Source of the DNA: Leguminivora glycinivorella
Lineage: Eukaryota; Arthropoda; Insecta; Lepidoptera; Tortricidae
DNA length: 64,000 nt
Direction: 5' to 3'
NCBI RefSeq assembly: GCF_023078275.1
Contig: NC_062980.1
Span: 1,744,001-1,808,000, forward strand
Numbering within the stretch: the first letter of the stretch is position 1; the number at the start of each line of letters is the position of its first letter. This document shows, piece after piece, positions 22,496 through 32,729 of this stretch. Under the pieces are notes generated by a model, which made no database searches, was not told the origin of the DNA, and saw only the letters and a program-made list of their open reading frames with translations. The translations under genes and the position numbers were made by a program.

Positions 22496-24619
22496 ATGGT
22501 ACCGAATCCTACAGACGGTGTCGAAACCGACACATCGTGTATGACACAAGATTTATTCGAGCGAGATCTAATTCTCGACGAATTAAAACGAACATTACAG
22601 TTCGCAGCAACGAATATAGAACAATTTCGTTCAAGAACTTCCGATTTAACAGCGCACCAGCGAAAGTTTACCAAAATTCAAACTAAGATCGAAAAGGCAT
22701 TAATTAAGTCTAATAGCTTCAACAAAGAAGCCAACATTAAGATTCGAAATGATTTCAACGATTTATATTACGCGATAGTTACGCATTTAAATAACCTAAA
22801 GGAGGTAGATGTAGAAAAGCGGCGAGCGAGCCGCATTCCTGTGCCTAGCCAACACGACACGTTTATGAACGACCGTCGAAACTTGCCTAAATTGTCGCTT
22901 CCTGAATTTCACGGTGAACCTACGGGCTGGCCCGCCTTTTTCGACTTATTTCAATCGTTGGTCCACAACAACAATGCCTACACTGACGCGGAAAAGTTTA
23001 GGTATTTACTACTTTCGGTTAAAAACGAACCATTTAATTTAATTAAATCAATTCCCATAACGGAAAGTAATTATTCAATTGCGATCGATGTTCTAAAATC
23101 CCGTTATGACAACAAACGCATTATTGCGTCACAACATCTAGATAAATTATTCGATATCGATTCTTGTTCCGCGCGCTCATCAGTTGTTGCTATGCGAAAT
23201 TTGCTTAATGTTTACCACGAAAATATTAAAGCACTTGAAGTTTTGGAGTTTCCGGTTAAAGAATGGGACTTCGTTCTGTTAAATTTATTATTACGTAAAA
23301 TTCCCGTTAATACGCGAAAAGAATATGAACGTTCTTTAACCAACCCAAGTGAAATACCTAAAGTCCAAACCTTAATAACATTCTTAGAGCGCGAACTTAC
23401 GGCGGAACAGATGATTACAGTTTCCCATATACAGTCCACAAAAAATAATTCCTTAAGTACAACAAATAAAAATAATTTAATTTCAAATCAAATTACACCT
23501 AAACGGGTTTTAATTACGAATACGTCAGACCAAACTCGACCGTATGTCGATACGAATAAGATTCGATCTTGCGTGAAGTGCAAAGGCTTCCATTCACTTC
23601 ACAAATGTTTAGAATTTTTAAATTTGTCTACTAAAGATAGATTCACATTTGTTCAAACAAATAACATTTGTTATAATTGTTTATGTTCCGGACATGACTT
23701 ACGTAATTGTAAATCAAGTTTTAAGTGTCGTAAGTGCAATAAGAAGCACCACACCTTAATTCATTTAGATTCGGACCTTACGCGTACGCGACCCTTCCCG
23801 GCGAACAATGAAGCCGCGGAACTAGTTGCCGTCTCGCTCGCTCTAACGGAGCAGTCGCAGCCCGGCGCGGGCGCTGTCCCGAGCCCATCAGCTGTTCACG
23901 GCGTGAATCAAAATAATCTAGGTTTAGGTATTGAGCCTCATACGGTGTTACTGTCAACTGCGTTGGTTGACCTTTATTACGAAGGTAATAAAATTGCTAC
24001 AATTCGTTGTATGTTAGACGGGGGCTCACAAGCAGCTCTTATTACTGAATCGTGTATGCAACGATTAAATTTACCGCGACGAAATGTCAGCGAGCCGTTG
24101 GTAGGTGTCGGTGATTTACCGCTCAACCCTAGGGGTACCTTCGTGTGCTCAATTTCGCCCAAGGGCAAACAAAGTCCAAGTATTCCTTTGGAGGCTACTA
24201 TTTTGTCAAAATTAACCCGTCAAATGCCTAGTGTACCACTAGCACCGTACGGGGAATGGCCTCATTTGCAAGGGCTCGCTCTAGCCGACCCTGAATTTCA
24301 TAAACCTCAGCCGGTTGACATGATACTTGGCGAGGACATTTTCATGGATGTCATTCGCGAGGGTATAGTCAGGGGTAAACCTGGCACACCCACCGCAATC
24401 AATAGTGTATTTGGTTATTTACTAGGGGTAAAGTCAACTTTACTTCTAATATTTCGACTCCACGCCATACTTGTTTTACGTCGTTCGACAACGACAATCT
24501 CGAGAAGTTTTGGGAGCTGGAGTCAGTTCCAGAGATGCGGAGTTACACTCCCGAAGAAAAGCTATGCGAATCCTTTTTCCAAAAGACGCATACGCGCGAT
24601 GAGACAGGGCGATACATAG
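22496..24619 (+). CDS. gag: BEL/Pao Gag and A17-type aspartic protease
   Basis: This frame encodes the structural Gag protein and the retrotransposon protease. The ATG at 22496 is the first in-frame start after a 148-base leader. Residues about 130-300 match the retrotransposon Gag region of BEL elements (DUF1759-like, 'PKLSLPEFHGEPTGWPAFF'). Next is a Cys/His region with C359/C362, a CCHC knuckle C392-C395-H400-C405 and C411-C414 with H418/H419. The protease begins about residue 485, with its catalytic Asp508 (24017-24019) in 'MLDGGSQAA'; the usual Asp-Ser/Thr-Gly triplet is Asp-Gly-Gly here. Homology in this frame stops at about residue 644 (24.43 kb) in 'INSVFGYLLG'. The last ~60 codons are out-of-frame read-through to the stop at 24617-24619. 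Confidence 0.9.
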   Translation: MVPNPTDGVETDTSCMTQDLFERDLILDELKRTLQFAATNIEQFRSRTSDLTAHQRKFTKIQTKIEKALIKSNSFNKEANIKIRNDFNDLYYAIVTHLNNLKEVDVEKRRASRIPVPSQHDTFMNDRRNLPKLSLPEFHGEPTGWPAFFDLFQSLVHNNNAYTDAEKFRYLLLSVKNEPFNLIKSIPITESNYSIAIDVLKSRYDNKRIIASQHLDKLFDIDSCSARSSVVAMRNLLNVYHENIKALEVLEFPVKEWDFVLLNLLLRKIPVNTRKEYERSLTNPSEIPKVQTLITFLERELTAEQMITVSHIQSTKNNSLSTTNKNNLISNQITPKRVLITNTSDQTRPYVDTNKIRSCVKCKGFHSLHKCLEFLNLSTKDRFTFVQTNNICYNCLCSGHDLRNCKSSFKCRKCNKKHHTLIHLDSDLTRTRPFPANNEAAELVAVSLALTEQSQPGAGAVPSPSAVHGVNQNNLGLGIEPHTVLLSTALVDLYYEGNKIATIRCMLDGGSQAALITESCMQRLNLPRRNVSEPLVGVGDLPLNPRGTFVCSISPKGKQSPSIPLEATILSKLTRQMPSVPLAPYGEWPHLQGLALADPEFHKPQPVDMILGEDIFMDVIREGIVRGKPGTPTAINSVFGYLLGVKSTLLLIFRLHAILVLRRSTTTISRSFGSWSQFQRCGVTLPKKSYANPFSKRRIRAMRQGDT

Positions 24620-24876
24620 TTGCTCTGCCATTCAAGCCCGATGCACCGCCCCTCGGCGAGTCTCGGCAAATTGCTCTAGCACGTTTCCACAAACTGGAAT
24701 ACCGTCTAGAACGAAACCCCCAGCTGAAGGCGGAGTATCACGCGTGCCTCCAGGAGTATGTGGATCTTAACCACATGGAGCTCGCGGACGATAACCCCCG
24801 CTGGCGCGAGTTATTACATCCCGCACCACTCGGTGTCGAAGATTTCCGACACTACCCGAACTCGTGTTGTCTATGA
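24430..24876 (+). CDS. pol: BEL/Pao protease-RT connector, displaced frame
   Basis: The element's coding continues here in a different frame from both gag and the rest of pol. Codons from about 24430 to 24800 read as connector sequence expected before RT, with 'KFWELESVPE' and 'YTPEEKLCESFF' followed by an Arg/Leu-rich segment around 'RFHKLEYRLERNPQLK'. From about 24810 the relevant homology is in the frame used by the downstream RT segment, and this frame ends at the stop at 24874-24876. So there is one frame break near 24.43 kb and an offsetting one between about 24.78 and 24.81 kb. Single-base indels are the simplest cause. No classic slippery heptamer was seen at the first junction. Confidence 0.75.
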   Translation, partial: KVNFTSNISTPRHTCFTSFDNDNLEKFWELESVPEMRSYTPEEKLCESFFQKTHTRDETGRYIVALPFKPDAPPLGESRQIALARFHKLEYRLERNPQLKAEYHACLQEYVDLNHMELADDNPRWRELLHPAPLGVEDFRHYPNSCCL

Positions 24877-27829
24877 TGCTGGTTGTCGCACAACGAGTGG
24901 CTACGCGCTCAATGATGCGTTGCTAAAAGGGCCTAAGTTACACTTAGACATAGTAGATGTACTTCTAAAATTTCGAGTACATAAAGTTGCATTTTGTTCT
25001 GATATTAAACAAATGTATCGGAATATTCTTGTACGTGAGAGTGATAGGGACTTTCAGCGCATCCTGTGGCGCAAATCGCCAGAGGAACCTCTGCGCGATT
25101 ATAGGCTGCGTACCGTTACTTTTGGTATCAGTAGTTCCCCTTATCTCGCCTTGCGCACAATTAAACAGCTCGCGCATGACGAAGCCGAGCGTTTCCCGCT
25201 CGCCTCGCCAGTCCTCCTAAATGACGTGTTCGTCGACGATGTGGTGACCGGCGCAGATACCTTAGCCGAAGCCCTCAATCTGCAGCAGGAGCTGATAGGT
25301 ATTTGTGCCACGGCCGGGTTCGAATTGCGAAAGTGGCAAAGTAACTCGCCAGCCATTCTCGCTGCCACGCGACCGACAGAGTTTCATGGTGAGCGGCGCG
25401 AAAATGTTCATTTTGCCGAAATGGAAAATGACAAAGGGGTCAAGGTCCTTGGACTTCAATGGAATCCAAGATCTGACGCATTTAGTTTCAAAGTTCAAAG
25501 TTCTTCGCAGGCCTGTACAAAGCGGGCGATTCTTTCCGAAATTGCAAAAATTTACGACCCCCTCGGGTTATTATCTCCGGTGACATTGTTTGCCAAACAT
25601 TTAATTCAATTGCTATGGTTAGCCAAAATTTCCTGGGACTCAGAACCCCCTATCGATATTATTAACTCATGGACGAGTTTTATTAACGAGCTACCGCTCC
25701 TATCGCAAATTTCTTTTCCTCGTCATATTTTCAATACTGACGACTTCGATTCAATCGAAATTCACGGATTTGCCGACGCAAGCAAAATTGCATACGCAGC
25801 ATGTGTTTATATACGTCTGACGGACAACACCGGGCGAGTTCAAACCTATTTAGTCATGGCTAAAAGTCGCGTTGCACCTCTTCGGGTATGCCTTACTATA
25901 CCTAGAATGGAATTGATGGGTTGTGTAATCCTATCAAAATTAATTGAAAGAGTTATGCATCTTTACGGTGGTCACATTCACCCCGATCAAGTGTACGCAT
26001 GGTCTGACAGTTCCGTCGTGCTCGCGTGGCTTCAGTCACCCCCGCACGAATGGAAAACGTTTGTCTCGAACCGCACTAGTGAGATTTTGTCCCGTGTCCC
26101 GGCGCGCTGTTGGCGTCACGTCCCGTCAGCTGATAACAGCGCTGACCCGGCGTCTCGCGGTCTGCTCCCCGCCGCGCTCGTACAAAATGACTTGTGGTTC
26201 CATGGTCCTACATGGCTCCAACAAAGTCGCGACTCCTGGCCTATACCAAAACCGGTGGTAAACACGAACGAGGAAAAACGCAATACACATGACTCGGCAA
26301 GTCTTAGTTATGCATGTGTGTCCACATTGCCTCCTTCCCCGGACGACGACACTCTTATAACGCGATTTTCGTCGCTAGGTAAATTAGTTCGCGTCACGGC
26401 AGTCATATTTCGTTTCTACAATAAATGCAGGAAACATAAACAAACATTCCCAAAGTACGTCACCGTACCAGAGTACAATTTTGCATTAAATCGACTAATA
26501 TTGATTACACAACAAAAAGTGTTCGAAGACGACATTAAGAGGATTTCGTCAAATAAACTTCCGTCAATTCGTTTGCGGCGTCTCACGCCCATTATAGATA
26601 GGGATGGTTTGTTACGCGTCGGCGGACGTATTCACAAATCACTTTTACCTTTTGAATCAAAACATCAATTGATTTTACCTAAAAGACATCCTCTTACAAA
26701 TCTTATCATTGACGATGCGCATATAAAGGAACTACATGCCGGTTCGCAGTGCGTGCAAAACTCGCTCTTACAGCGATACTGGATTATCTCTGGTCGTGAT
26801 ATTGTTCGCCTCCGCGTACATCGTTGTATCAAATGCTTCCGCGCTCGACCGACTCGCTGCCAGCCGCGCATAGGAATGTTACCCTCGGTTCGGCTACGCC
26901 CCGCACGTGTGTTTAGTAAAACGTCTTGTGACTTTTGTGGGCCATTCTACGTACGCGCTAATAAGGTTCGTAATGCAAAAATAATAAAATGTTACGTTGC
27001 AGTTTTCGTATGTATGAGCGTTAAAGCTGTACATCTTGAGTTAGTTTCCGAACTTTCCACGGAAGGTTTTTTAGCTGCGTTGCGACGTTTCACGTCCCGT
27101 CGAGGATATTGTACGGATATATATACCGATTGCGGACGTAACTTTGTTGGTTGTAATAATTACCTTCAAGAGTTATATATTTTTTTACGTAATGATTCGG
27201 TCATGAGTGCCCTTAATCAACAAACTTTAAAACAAGGATTAACTTGGCATTTTCAACCACCTTATGCTAGTCATTTCGGTGGATTATTTGAAGCAGCTGT
27301 TAAGAGTTTCAAAACTCATTTACATCGCGTAATAGGTACACAAACGCAAACATATGATTGTATGCACACTTTGACGTGTCAAATCGAAGCTGTATTAAAC
27401 AGTCGTCCGCTCTGCGTTCTAAGTTCGGACTCCGCGGATCCTTTACCTCTTACGCCGGCCCATTTCTTAATCGGTGAGCCCTTAACGGCCCTACCGGACG
27501 TTTCTCTGATAGACGAGAACCCTAATCGTCTTACACGTTGGCGCTGGATACAGCAAGCTGTCCAGCATTTCTGGCGTCGATGGAGTCGTGAATATCTCCA
27601 TCAACTGCAACAAAGTACAAAGTGGCTGCAAGACCGCGGTCCCGCCGTTCGTGAAGGTACTGTTGTTGTGGTATGCGACGACCACCTGCCGCCGCTGCAG
27701 TGGAAACTCGCGCGCGTTCATGCTGTCCATCCGGGCAGCGATCAAGTTATTCGCGTCGTAACATTGAAAAGCGGGAACACGTTGTTCAAACGACCTGTTG
27801 TGAAGGTCTGTCCCTTACCTTTAGAATAA
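24758..27829 (+). CDS. pol: BEL/Pao Pol: reverse transcriptase, RNase H, integrase
   Basis: The open frame has 1,023 codons, but the first ~17 are out of frame with the true product. Real homology starts at 'YYIPHHSV'. RT has catalytic Asp82 ('FCSDIKQMY') and the FVDD box at residues 158-161 (25229-25240), where BEL elements usually have YVDD. RNase H residues are Asp340 ('HGFADAS'), Glu385 ('RMELMG'), Asp417 ('AWSDSSVV') and probably Asp463. The integrase zinc finger is H655, H660, C690, C693; its DDE triad is Asp725, Asp791 and Glu845 ('GGLFEAAVKS'). The C-terminus (about 920-1020) matches the DUF5641-like end of BEL integrases. All catalytic residues are present and no internal stop is seen, so apart from the upstream frame breaks the enzyme looks intact. 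Confidence 0.92.
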   Translation: MWILTTWSSRTITPAGASYYIPHHSVSKISDTTRTRVVYDAGCRTTSGYALNDALLKGPKLHLDIVDVLLKFRVHKVAFCSDIKQMYRNILVRESDRDFQRILWRKSPEEPLRDYRLRTVTFGISSSPYLALRTIKQLAHDEAERFPLASPVLLNDVFVDDVVTGADTLAEALNLQQELIGICATAGFELRKWQSNSPAILAATRPTEFHGERRENVHFAEMENDKGVKVLGLQWNPRSDAFSFKVQSSSQACTKRAILSEIAKIYDPLGLLSPVTLFAKHLIQLLWLAKISWDSEPPIDIINSWTSFINELPLLSQISFPRHIFNTDDFDSIEIHGFADASKIAYAACVYIRLTDNTGRVQTYLVMAKSRVAPLRVCLTIPRMELMGCVILSKLIERVMHLYGGHIHPDQVYAWSDSSVVLAWLQSPPHEWKTFVSNRTSEILSRVPARCWRHVPSADNSADPASRGLLPAALVQNDLWFHGPTWLQQSRDSWPIPKPVVNTNEEKRNTHDSASLSYACVSTLPPSPDDDTLITRFSSLGKLVRVTAVIFRFYNKCRKHKQTFPKYVTVPEYNFALNRLILITQQKVFEDDIKRISSNKLPSIRLRRLTPIIDRDGLLRVGGRIHKSLLPFESKHQLILPKRHPLTNLIIDDAHIKELHAGSQCVQNSLLQRYWIISGRDIVRLRVHRCIKCFRARPTRCQPRIGMLPSVRLRPARVFSKTSCDFCGPFYVRANKVRNAKIIKCYVAVFVCMSVKAVHLELVSELSTEGFLAALRRFTSRRGYCTDIYTDCGRNFVGCNNYLQELYIFLRNDSVMSALNQQTLKQGLTWHFQPPYASHFGGLFEAAVKSFKTHLHRVIGTQTQTYDCMHTLTCQIEAVLNSRPLCVLSSDSADPLPLTPAHFLIGEPLTALPDVSLIDENPNRLTRWRWIQQAVQHFWRRWSREYLHQLQQSTKWLQDRGPAVREGTVVVVCDDHLPPLQWKLARVHAVHPGSDQVIRVVTLKSGNTLFKRPVVKVCPLPLE

Positions 27830-27961
27830 ACTTATACAATCGTTACGACTCTTAATGTTAAGTTAAATATAAGTTTCATAAAATATTTTGGTATACTTTC
27901 GTATAGTTTCTTTTTTTTATTTCTTTTAAAAGTCACTCCGTGTCTTTTAAGGTGAGCGGCA
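27830..27961 (+). other. BEL/Pao 3' untranslated segment and polypurine-like tract
   Basis: AT-rich spacer after the pol stop. The last 12 bases before the 3' LTR include 'aaggtgagcgg', the likely but weak polypurine primer site. Confidence 0.5.
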
Positions 27962-28425
27962 TGTTCCGTCGAGGAACAGAGATTTTTAGTTTTAATTTCT
28001 TTTCTTGATATAGTTAAATAGTTATTTCATTTTCATACATACAAGGCAACACAATTTTGAAAGAATACTTTTTTCCATGTATATGTAGCACAGTTTTTTG
28101 GAGCTGGCAATTACAGAAGTCCCAAAGCGACTTTCCGGTGCGTCAACCACGCCACCTGGCGGATATATAGAAAAAACTCTCTCTTCGACCGTGCGAGCGC
28201 CATGATCTGCGCTCCCGTTATTACGAATTAAAAATAGTTATCGGTGCACCGGCGCGACACAAACGTGAAAATTGACATTTTAAGTGATATTCCGACCAGT
28301 GACCTAAGCTTCCGTTTATATGTGACAATCGTTTTAGTGTGAGGATTTTCCCAAAGTGTTTCCACGTGGCCCCACAAGCGCCTCTGGACAAATGTAAGTA
28401 GCCTCACCAATTAAACGCCGCTACA
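27962..28425 (+). repeat. 3' LTR of BEL/Pao element
   Basis: Same length as the 5' LTR. Differences seen by eye: one fewer T in the run near 28070 and one more A in the run near 28170. Ends 'cgccgctaca', followed by the target duplication. Confidence 0.95.
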
Positions 28426-28430
28426 AGTAT
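28426..28430. repeat. 5-bp target-site duplication, right
   Basis: 'agtat', same as 21879-21883. Confidence 0.9.
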
Positions 28431-30278
28431 TATAATAGTACGAAGTTTTAATGATAAAATTTTCTATCTGGGTATAATTTGCGATCAGATGGCCATTACA
28501 TTATGTGGGTAGCAAGGTTTATTTTTAATTCTTTTTGAGTTTTTTTGTAAACATTAAAGAAAGTGGGACGCAAGACTAATCTAATCTGATTCAAGCTTTA
28601 AAATACATCAAAAATTAGACACTATCAAAAGTTATGTTTTTTTTTGTTTATGTAGGTAGCTATGTTTTTAACTTTGACACTATTCAATCCATATCGTATT
28701 TTTAGTTTATTTTTGACGTTAATATATTAATGTTCGAATCGGCTCATAATTTATGTAGACAAATAAACCCCAAAACATTATATCATACTGAGAGCAAAAA
28801 ATAAGTGAGTTGATCGCTATTTCTGCATCATCTATATTTCAACGATATCCGCATAGTTAGGAGCCTCGCCACGCCAGAATAGTAATCGTCTCTTTACTCA
28901 ATAAAGGCCCGTTTCTTCCTAAATAATAAATTCGATTCGTCCCCGATTCGCGTCACACAAACATTGGAGTAAAACAATTTATTACAAAATGTAAACAGGA
29001 AGAGCGTATTTTCATTTAGAATACGAATACCCCCTCCTTCCCCCCACAGACGAAAATACCCGGTTATGATTAATTCCAAATGCGGCGCATTGATCAAGAA
29101 ACCGGCTTTTTACTCCAAACTACCCATCTCACCCCCTCATCCCCTTGCCAGAACGAGACTAAGCGCAGCATCGCCCCTCTCACTCTAAAACAAAGATGCT
29201 AAAACTTCTTTCGCTAGTATGAAGATTTTAATTTCATATTTTGACGAAACGGTTCTAATTTTACTTCCTATTCACACCCATTCTCAACCCTAAGATTGTA
29301 CATGTTAAGGTTGATTTCAGGAGGGTTAGAATGAGCACTTGCTTCCATTTTCTAATTCAGAATTAGTTTTCGAAGTGAAAAGATACAGTCCCAAGACTGT
29401 GTGCGTCCACAAATAATAAACCAACCTTCTTCGAACGTCTTTAAGTCGAAAACGCTTCACCGGCGCGCTTGTAAGAAATAATTCTCCAGTTGTACCCCAA
29501 AATTAGTCGAATGAGGGGAAAGGGGTTCATACGATGGGTGGCTTTAAAAGAAGAAGGCAAAAAGGTGGGGATAGAAAGATGCGCAAAGACTTAGTTCCCG
29601 CGGGGGGGTGGGGGTGTTATAAAATATATAATTCTATACTTACAATACTTGTAAATACGGCACGCGGAAGTAGAGCGCTCGGGGAGGCTTGATACTTGAG
29701 TCTTGAGGCACGTATTTGGGTTATGATAATTAATGTGGTTGGGATTGTTGCAGCTTTGTTAAGGTATGAAAGTATATATAATTAATGAAATGTTTTCTTG
29801 GTAGTTTGTGAGATAGTTGTTTTAAAATGTATGGAAAGTCTTATGAATAAACTGGCCATAACTTTATTTTTAGTATTACTGATAATAAAAAAGAATTCAT
29901 TTTAAAGGTCATCATGTAAAAATAAGTAATATTAAACTTAAAATTGACATGGAAATATGTGTTTAGCCCTCGTTTCAAATATTAAGTTTGATGTCATGTA
30001 AATCTTGGATAGGTTTCCTTTTTACCTACTAAGTAAGTACTACTCATTCTTCCATAATTTTTAAATGTTGCATTTCATTTGTTTATTTATGTACAATACT
30101 AAAGAATGTATTGTTTTAGAAAATAAGTCAATAACAGTTATTTAAATAACTAACATATACGTCAACGAGTCAATATTTTCTTCAACATAATTATCAAAGT
30201 TAAATATTTAACTGTTGCTAAGTAATCTATCTCAAGATACTGTATCAAAATAACACTAAAATCCAAGCAGCCATCATA
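28431..30278. other. Unassigned AT-rich sequence
   Basis: The 67-codon frame at 28894-29097 (minus) lacks protein features. A G-rich patch 'gcgggggggtgggggtg' is near 29600. No gene called. Confidence 0.4.
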
Positions 30279-30283
30279 TTAAA

Positions 30284-30483
30284 CATGTAAAATCGGGTAA
30301 CTCTCGTAAAATTGTAGAACGTTGCTCGACATTTTTAGCTCCGTAACGTAAAAATGCTCCTATTTTCACTGAGCACGCTCGATGCCGATGGTATTCCGAA
30401 AAAAATGAAAATGCTCCTCGTTACGGAGCGAAACATGTCGAGCGACCTTCGACAATTTTACGTGACTTATCCGATTTTACATG
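30284..30483. mobile_element. M-W MITE (~200 bp) with TTAA(A) flanks
   Basis: Inverted ends 'catgtaaaatcgg' and 'ccgattttacatg', with further symmetry inside ('cgtaaaattgt' and 'acaattttacg'; 'gctcgacattttta' and 'catgtcgagcg'). 'ttaaa' stands on both sides (30279-30283 and 30484-30488). Confidence 0.7.
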
Positions 30484-30488
30484 TTAAA

Positions 30489-30639
30489 TATGTCGGTGTC
30501 TCACGGTTGTTTAATTATTAAAACAAACCGTCAAGTATCAAATACCCTCTGTCGGCGTACACCGCTACATTCGCTGATATTTAGTCGCGAAACGGGATGT
30601 ATTATAAAAGGCGGTAGTTGTTTAAAATAAGAGCGAGCG
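30489..30639. other. Unassigned spacer
   Basis: Nothing recognised. Confidence 0.4.
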
Positions 30640-30700
30640 CGGGGTGGTGGCGCGGCGGTTAAGAGGGTGGCGGACGCAGGTTCGATTCCGGGTAAGATTT
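30640..30700 (+). mobile_element. tRNA-like SINE head fragment
   Basis: B box 'ggttcgattcc' at 30679-30689, preceded by 'ggtggcgcggcggttaagag'. No paired anticodon stem or CCA-end structure, so not a tRNA gene. Single copy in the window. Confidence 0.4.
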
Positions 30701-31164
30701 TTGAAGACATCGCATTTTTGATTGATAAACAGAGGGTGGTGATTGATTTAATGTTTGGTTTGAGAGATGTGCGATGAATACTGAATTATGGATTTAGGTG
30801 CAAAAGAGGTTATTATAATGACTTTTTTCAGGTTTTTTTCTGTTGTTCCCTTTGAGAAATTTCATTCATATACTTAGAGGAAACAATTTGGCTGTCGTTA
30901 TTCATTTAAAACATGCTTTGCACGCTAATACATACCTATGTAATGTACTATGTAGTTTTTTCCCCAAAGAAAAAAAAAAGTTTTTTAATAATTGATAACT
31001 TTAGTTCAGCAAAACAAAAAATGTACCTATGTTAAATAAGGAAATTTCCTTAACTTATTTGAGGCAAACCAAATGATTCATCTCATCTCAGTATGAAGAA
31101 CCTCAGATAATAAGTAAAAAATATCGAAACTAGCAAATCATTAAAAATTACCTCTGCGCAAGTA
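30701..31164. other. Unassigned AT-rich sequence
   Basis: Nothing recognised. Confidence 0.4.
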
Positions 31165-31245
31165 ACACATCGCGTCCATAGGCTACGGTGACTTCTTACC
31201 ACCAGGCGAGCCGTATACTTGTTTGCCGCCATATAATATTAAAAA
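31165..31245 (+). repeat. LINE/Rpt-J 3' tail fragment
   Basis: 'gcgtccataggctacggtga' through 'tacttgtttgccgcc' and a poly(A), the same tail as 1650-1733 and 31950-32025. Only the last ~80 bases are present: an extreme 5' truncation. Confidence 0.65.
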
Positions 31246-31539
31246 AAAATGGCTACACAGACGAAAATATTTCGTGTTATAGTTTTTTTTTGTAATCACA
31301 ATAAAAACAGTTTTAAAAATGCTATTTACGAAACGTAACTTAATCCTTCGCTTCGCTCATATTTATTTATAAACTGAGACTTGGCCTTCGTTTTTATTTC
31401 TGGTTTTATTGCTTACCTCCCTTCAATATGTTACTTTAAAATGTAGCTCAAATAATTAGTTACGACCGAAAGCTGACCTTGTTCGTAAAATATTGACATG
31501 CTTACTAAACTGTAAGAACAAATTAAATAGGTAATTTTC

Positions 31540-32025
31540 ATAGTAAAGGAGGAACTCGATCCAGAGACGCGCTGTACGAATTGTCGACGATCCCAAACTC
31601 ACAGGCGGTACCTGAACCTTTAAGTCTAAGGAGACTTCGCCTCCTTATGTGTGTTCTATCGCCTGTACAATGGGTTGTGTTCTGAAGAACTGTTTGACAT
31701 GATGCCAACGGCCACTTTTCATCATCGCACCGCTCGCCATCGACAGGGCGCTCATCCACACACCTTGCAACCTAAATGGTCGCACACCGCGCGGTTTCAG
31801 AGGAATTTCCTCCCGCGAACGCCCCGGCTGTGGAATGAGCTCCCTGCCAAGGTATTCTCGATGAACTACAGTTTGGGGTTCTTCAAAAAAGGAGTGTACA
31901 AGTTTCTAATGGGTCGGCAACGCGCAAGTGACACCCCTTGAGTTGCAGGCGTCCATAGGTTACGGTGACCGCTTTCCATCAGGCGGCCCGTATGCTTGTT
32001 TGCCACCGACGTGATATTAAAAAAA
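31540..32025 (+). pseudogene. Jockey/CR1-like LINE, C-terminus of ORF2 and 3' tail
   Basis: Truncated non-LTR retrotransposon. The upstream part encodes a degraded 'RRAVRIVDDP' and 'SLRRLRLL' in shifting frames. A clean frame at 31651-31941 then gives 'LFDMMPTATFHHRTARHR', 'NFLPRTPRLWNELPAKVF' and 'FFKKGVYKFLMGRQRA' up to the stop. The 'R-x-x-R-LWN-x-LP' segment followed by 'FKK-x-V' is the usual ending of the RT polyprotein in this LINE group. The 3' tail 'cttgtttgccaccgacgt' and A-run match Rpt-J. At least one frameshift and loss of the whole RT domain make it dead. Confidence 0.75.
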
Positions 32026-32096
32026 AGTTAATATTTTAGTTTGTATTTTTAAGTTACGCTTGGAGTCTCACTTTTTCTTTGTACGGGTACGGGTGC

Positions 32097-32203
32097 ATTG
32101 GGGTAATTTCGAAAGTCACATAAAAATCACCATTATTTCCATCTTATCAAGATTCCTCTTTCAAAATTGCCCGAGCATTGCTGTGCTTCTAAATTACCCC
32201 AAT
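32097..32203. mobile_element. M-X MITE (~107 bp)
   Basis: Inverted ends 'attggggtaattt' and 'aaattaccccaat', with no coding capacity. Single copy in the window. Confidence 0.6.
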
Positions 32204-32520
32204 ACATTATTATGAGATTTGTATTTTATTATCCCACTCTGTATTTCATGTTTACTTACCAAACTTCGGCTCTTTGATATTATCTGATTGTAATTTGTAA
32301 GATTTTGCCATGATAATATGTTATAAGTTATAATGCCAATCCACGTGATCATCACTATATTTTTTTATTATATTATTCATGACATTTATATAGAGGTAGA
32401 TATAAAAGGCAGTTAACATAGCGAGCAACAATTTCAAATAGTCTGCATGCAAATTATGAGTATTATAACTATCATACACTTTTTCATTTTAAAACCAATG
32501 AGGCTGATATTTTATCCCAC
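32204..32520. other. Unassigned AT-rich sequence
   Basis: Nothing recognised. Confidence 0.4.
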
Positions 32521-32650
32521 CAGGCGGCGCTTGTGCAAGTGTCTGGGTATGTCACTGTCATTCATACGTTTGAGAGAGAGAAAAATGTCTTCTCGCTCTC
32601 ACGTATGAAATTCTTTATCTGTGCAATGGACTAATAAGGTGGCGCCATCT
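32521..32650. mobile_element. M-Q MITE, copy 2
   Basis: Close match to 5471-5617, with ends 'caggcggcgc' and 'ggtggcgccatctg'. Confidence 0.65.
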
Positions 32651-32729
32651 GTCATAACCTTTGAGTGTGCCTCCTCATTGAAAAGTACATTGATATGAAA
32701 AGGCATCTAATAGTACTGATATGTCTGTA

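Larger units (their letters stand above)
21884..28425 (+). mobile_element. BEL/Pao LTR retrotransposon, complete structure (6,542 bp)
   Basis: Two 464-bp LTRs (21884-22347 and 27962-28425) enclose gag, protease, RT, RNase H and integrase in the order usual for BEL/Pao. The 5-bp target duplication 'agtat' flanks it at 21879-21883 and 28426-28430. By my reading the LTRs differ only by two single-base homopolymer length changes, so the insertion looks recent. Two offsetting reading-frame breaks in early pol (near 24.43 kb and 24.79 kb) would stop production of a full polyprotein unless they are assembly errors. No primer-binding site starting with TGG is obvious next to the 5' LTR. Confidence 0.95.

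Noticed and set aside
24420..24435. Programmed -1 frameshift between gag-protease and pol
   Set aside because: No X-XXY-YYZ heptamer in the right phase, and BEL/Pao elements usually use one frame; a second offsetting break downstream also argues for indels.
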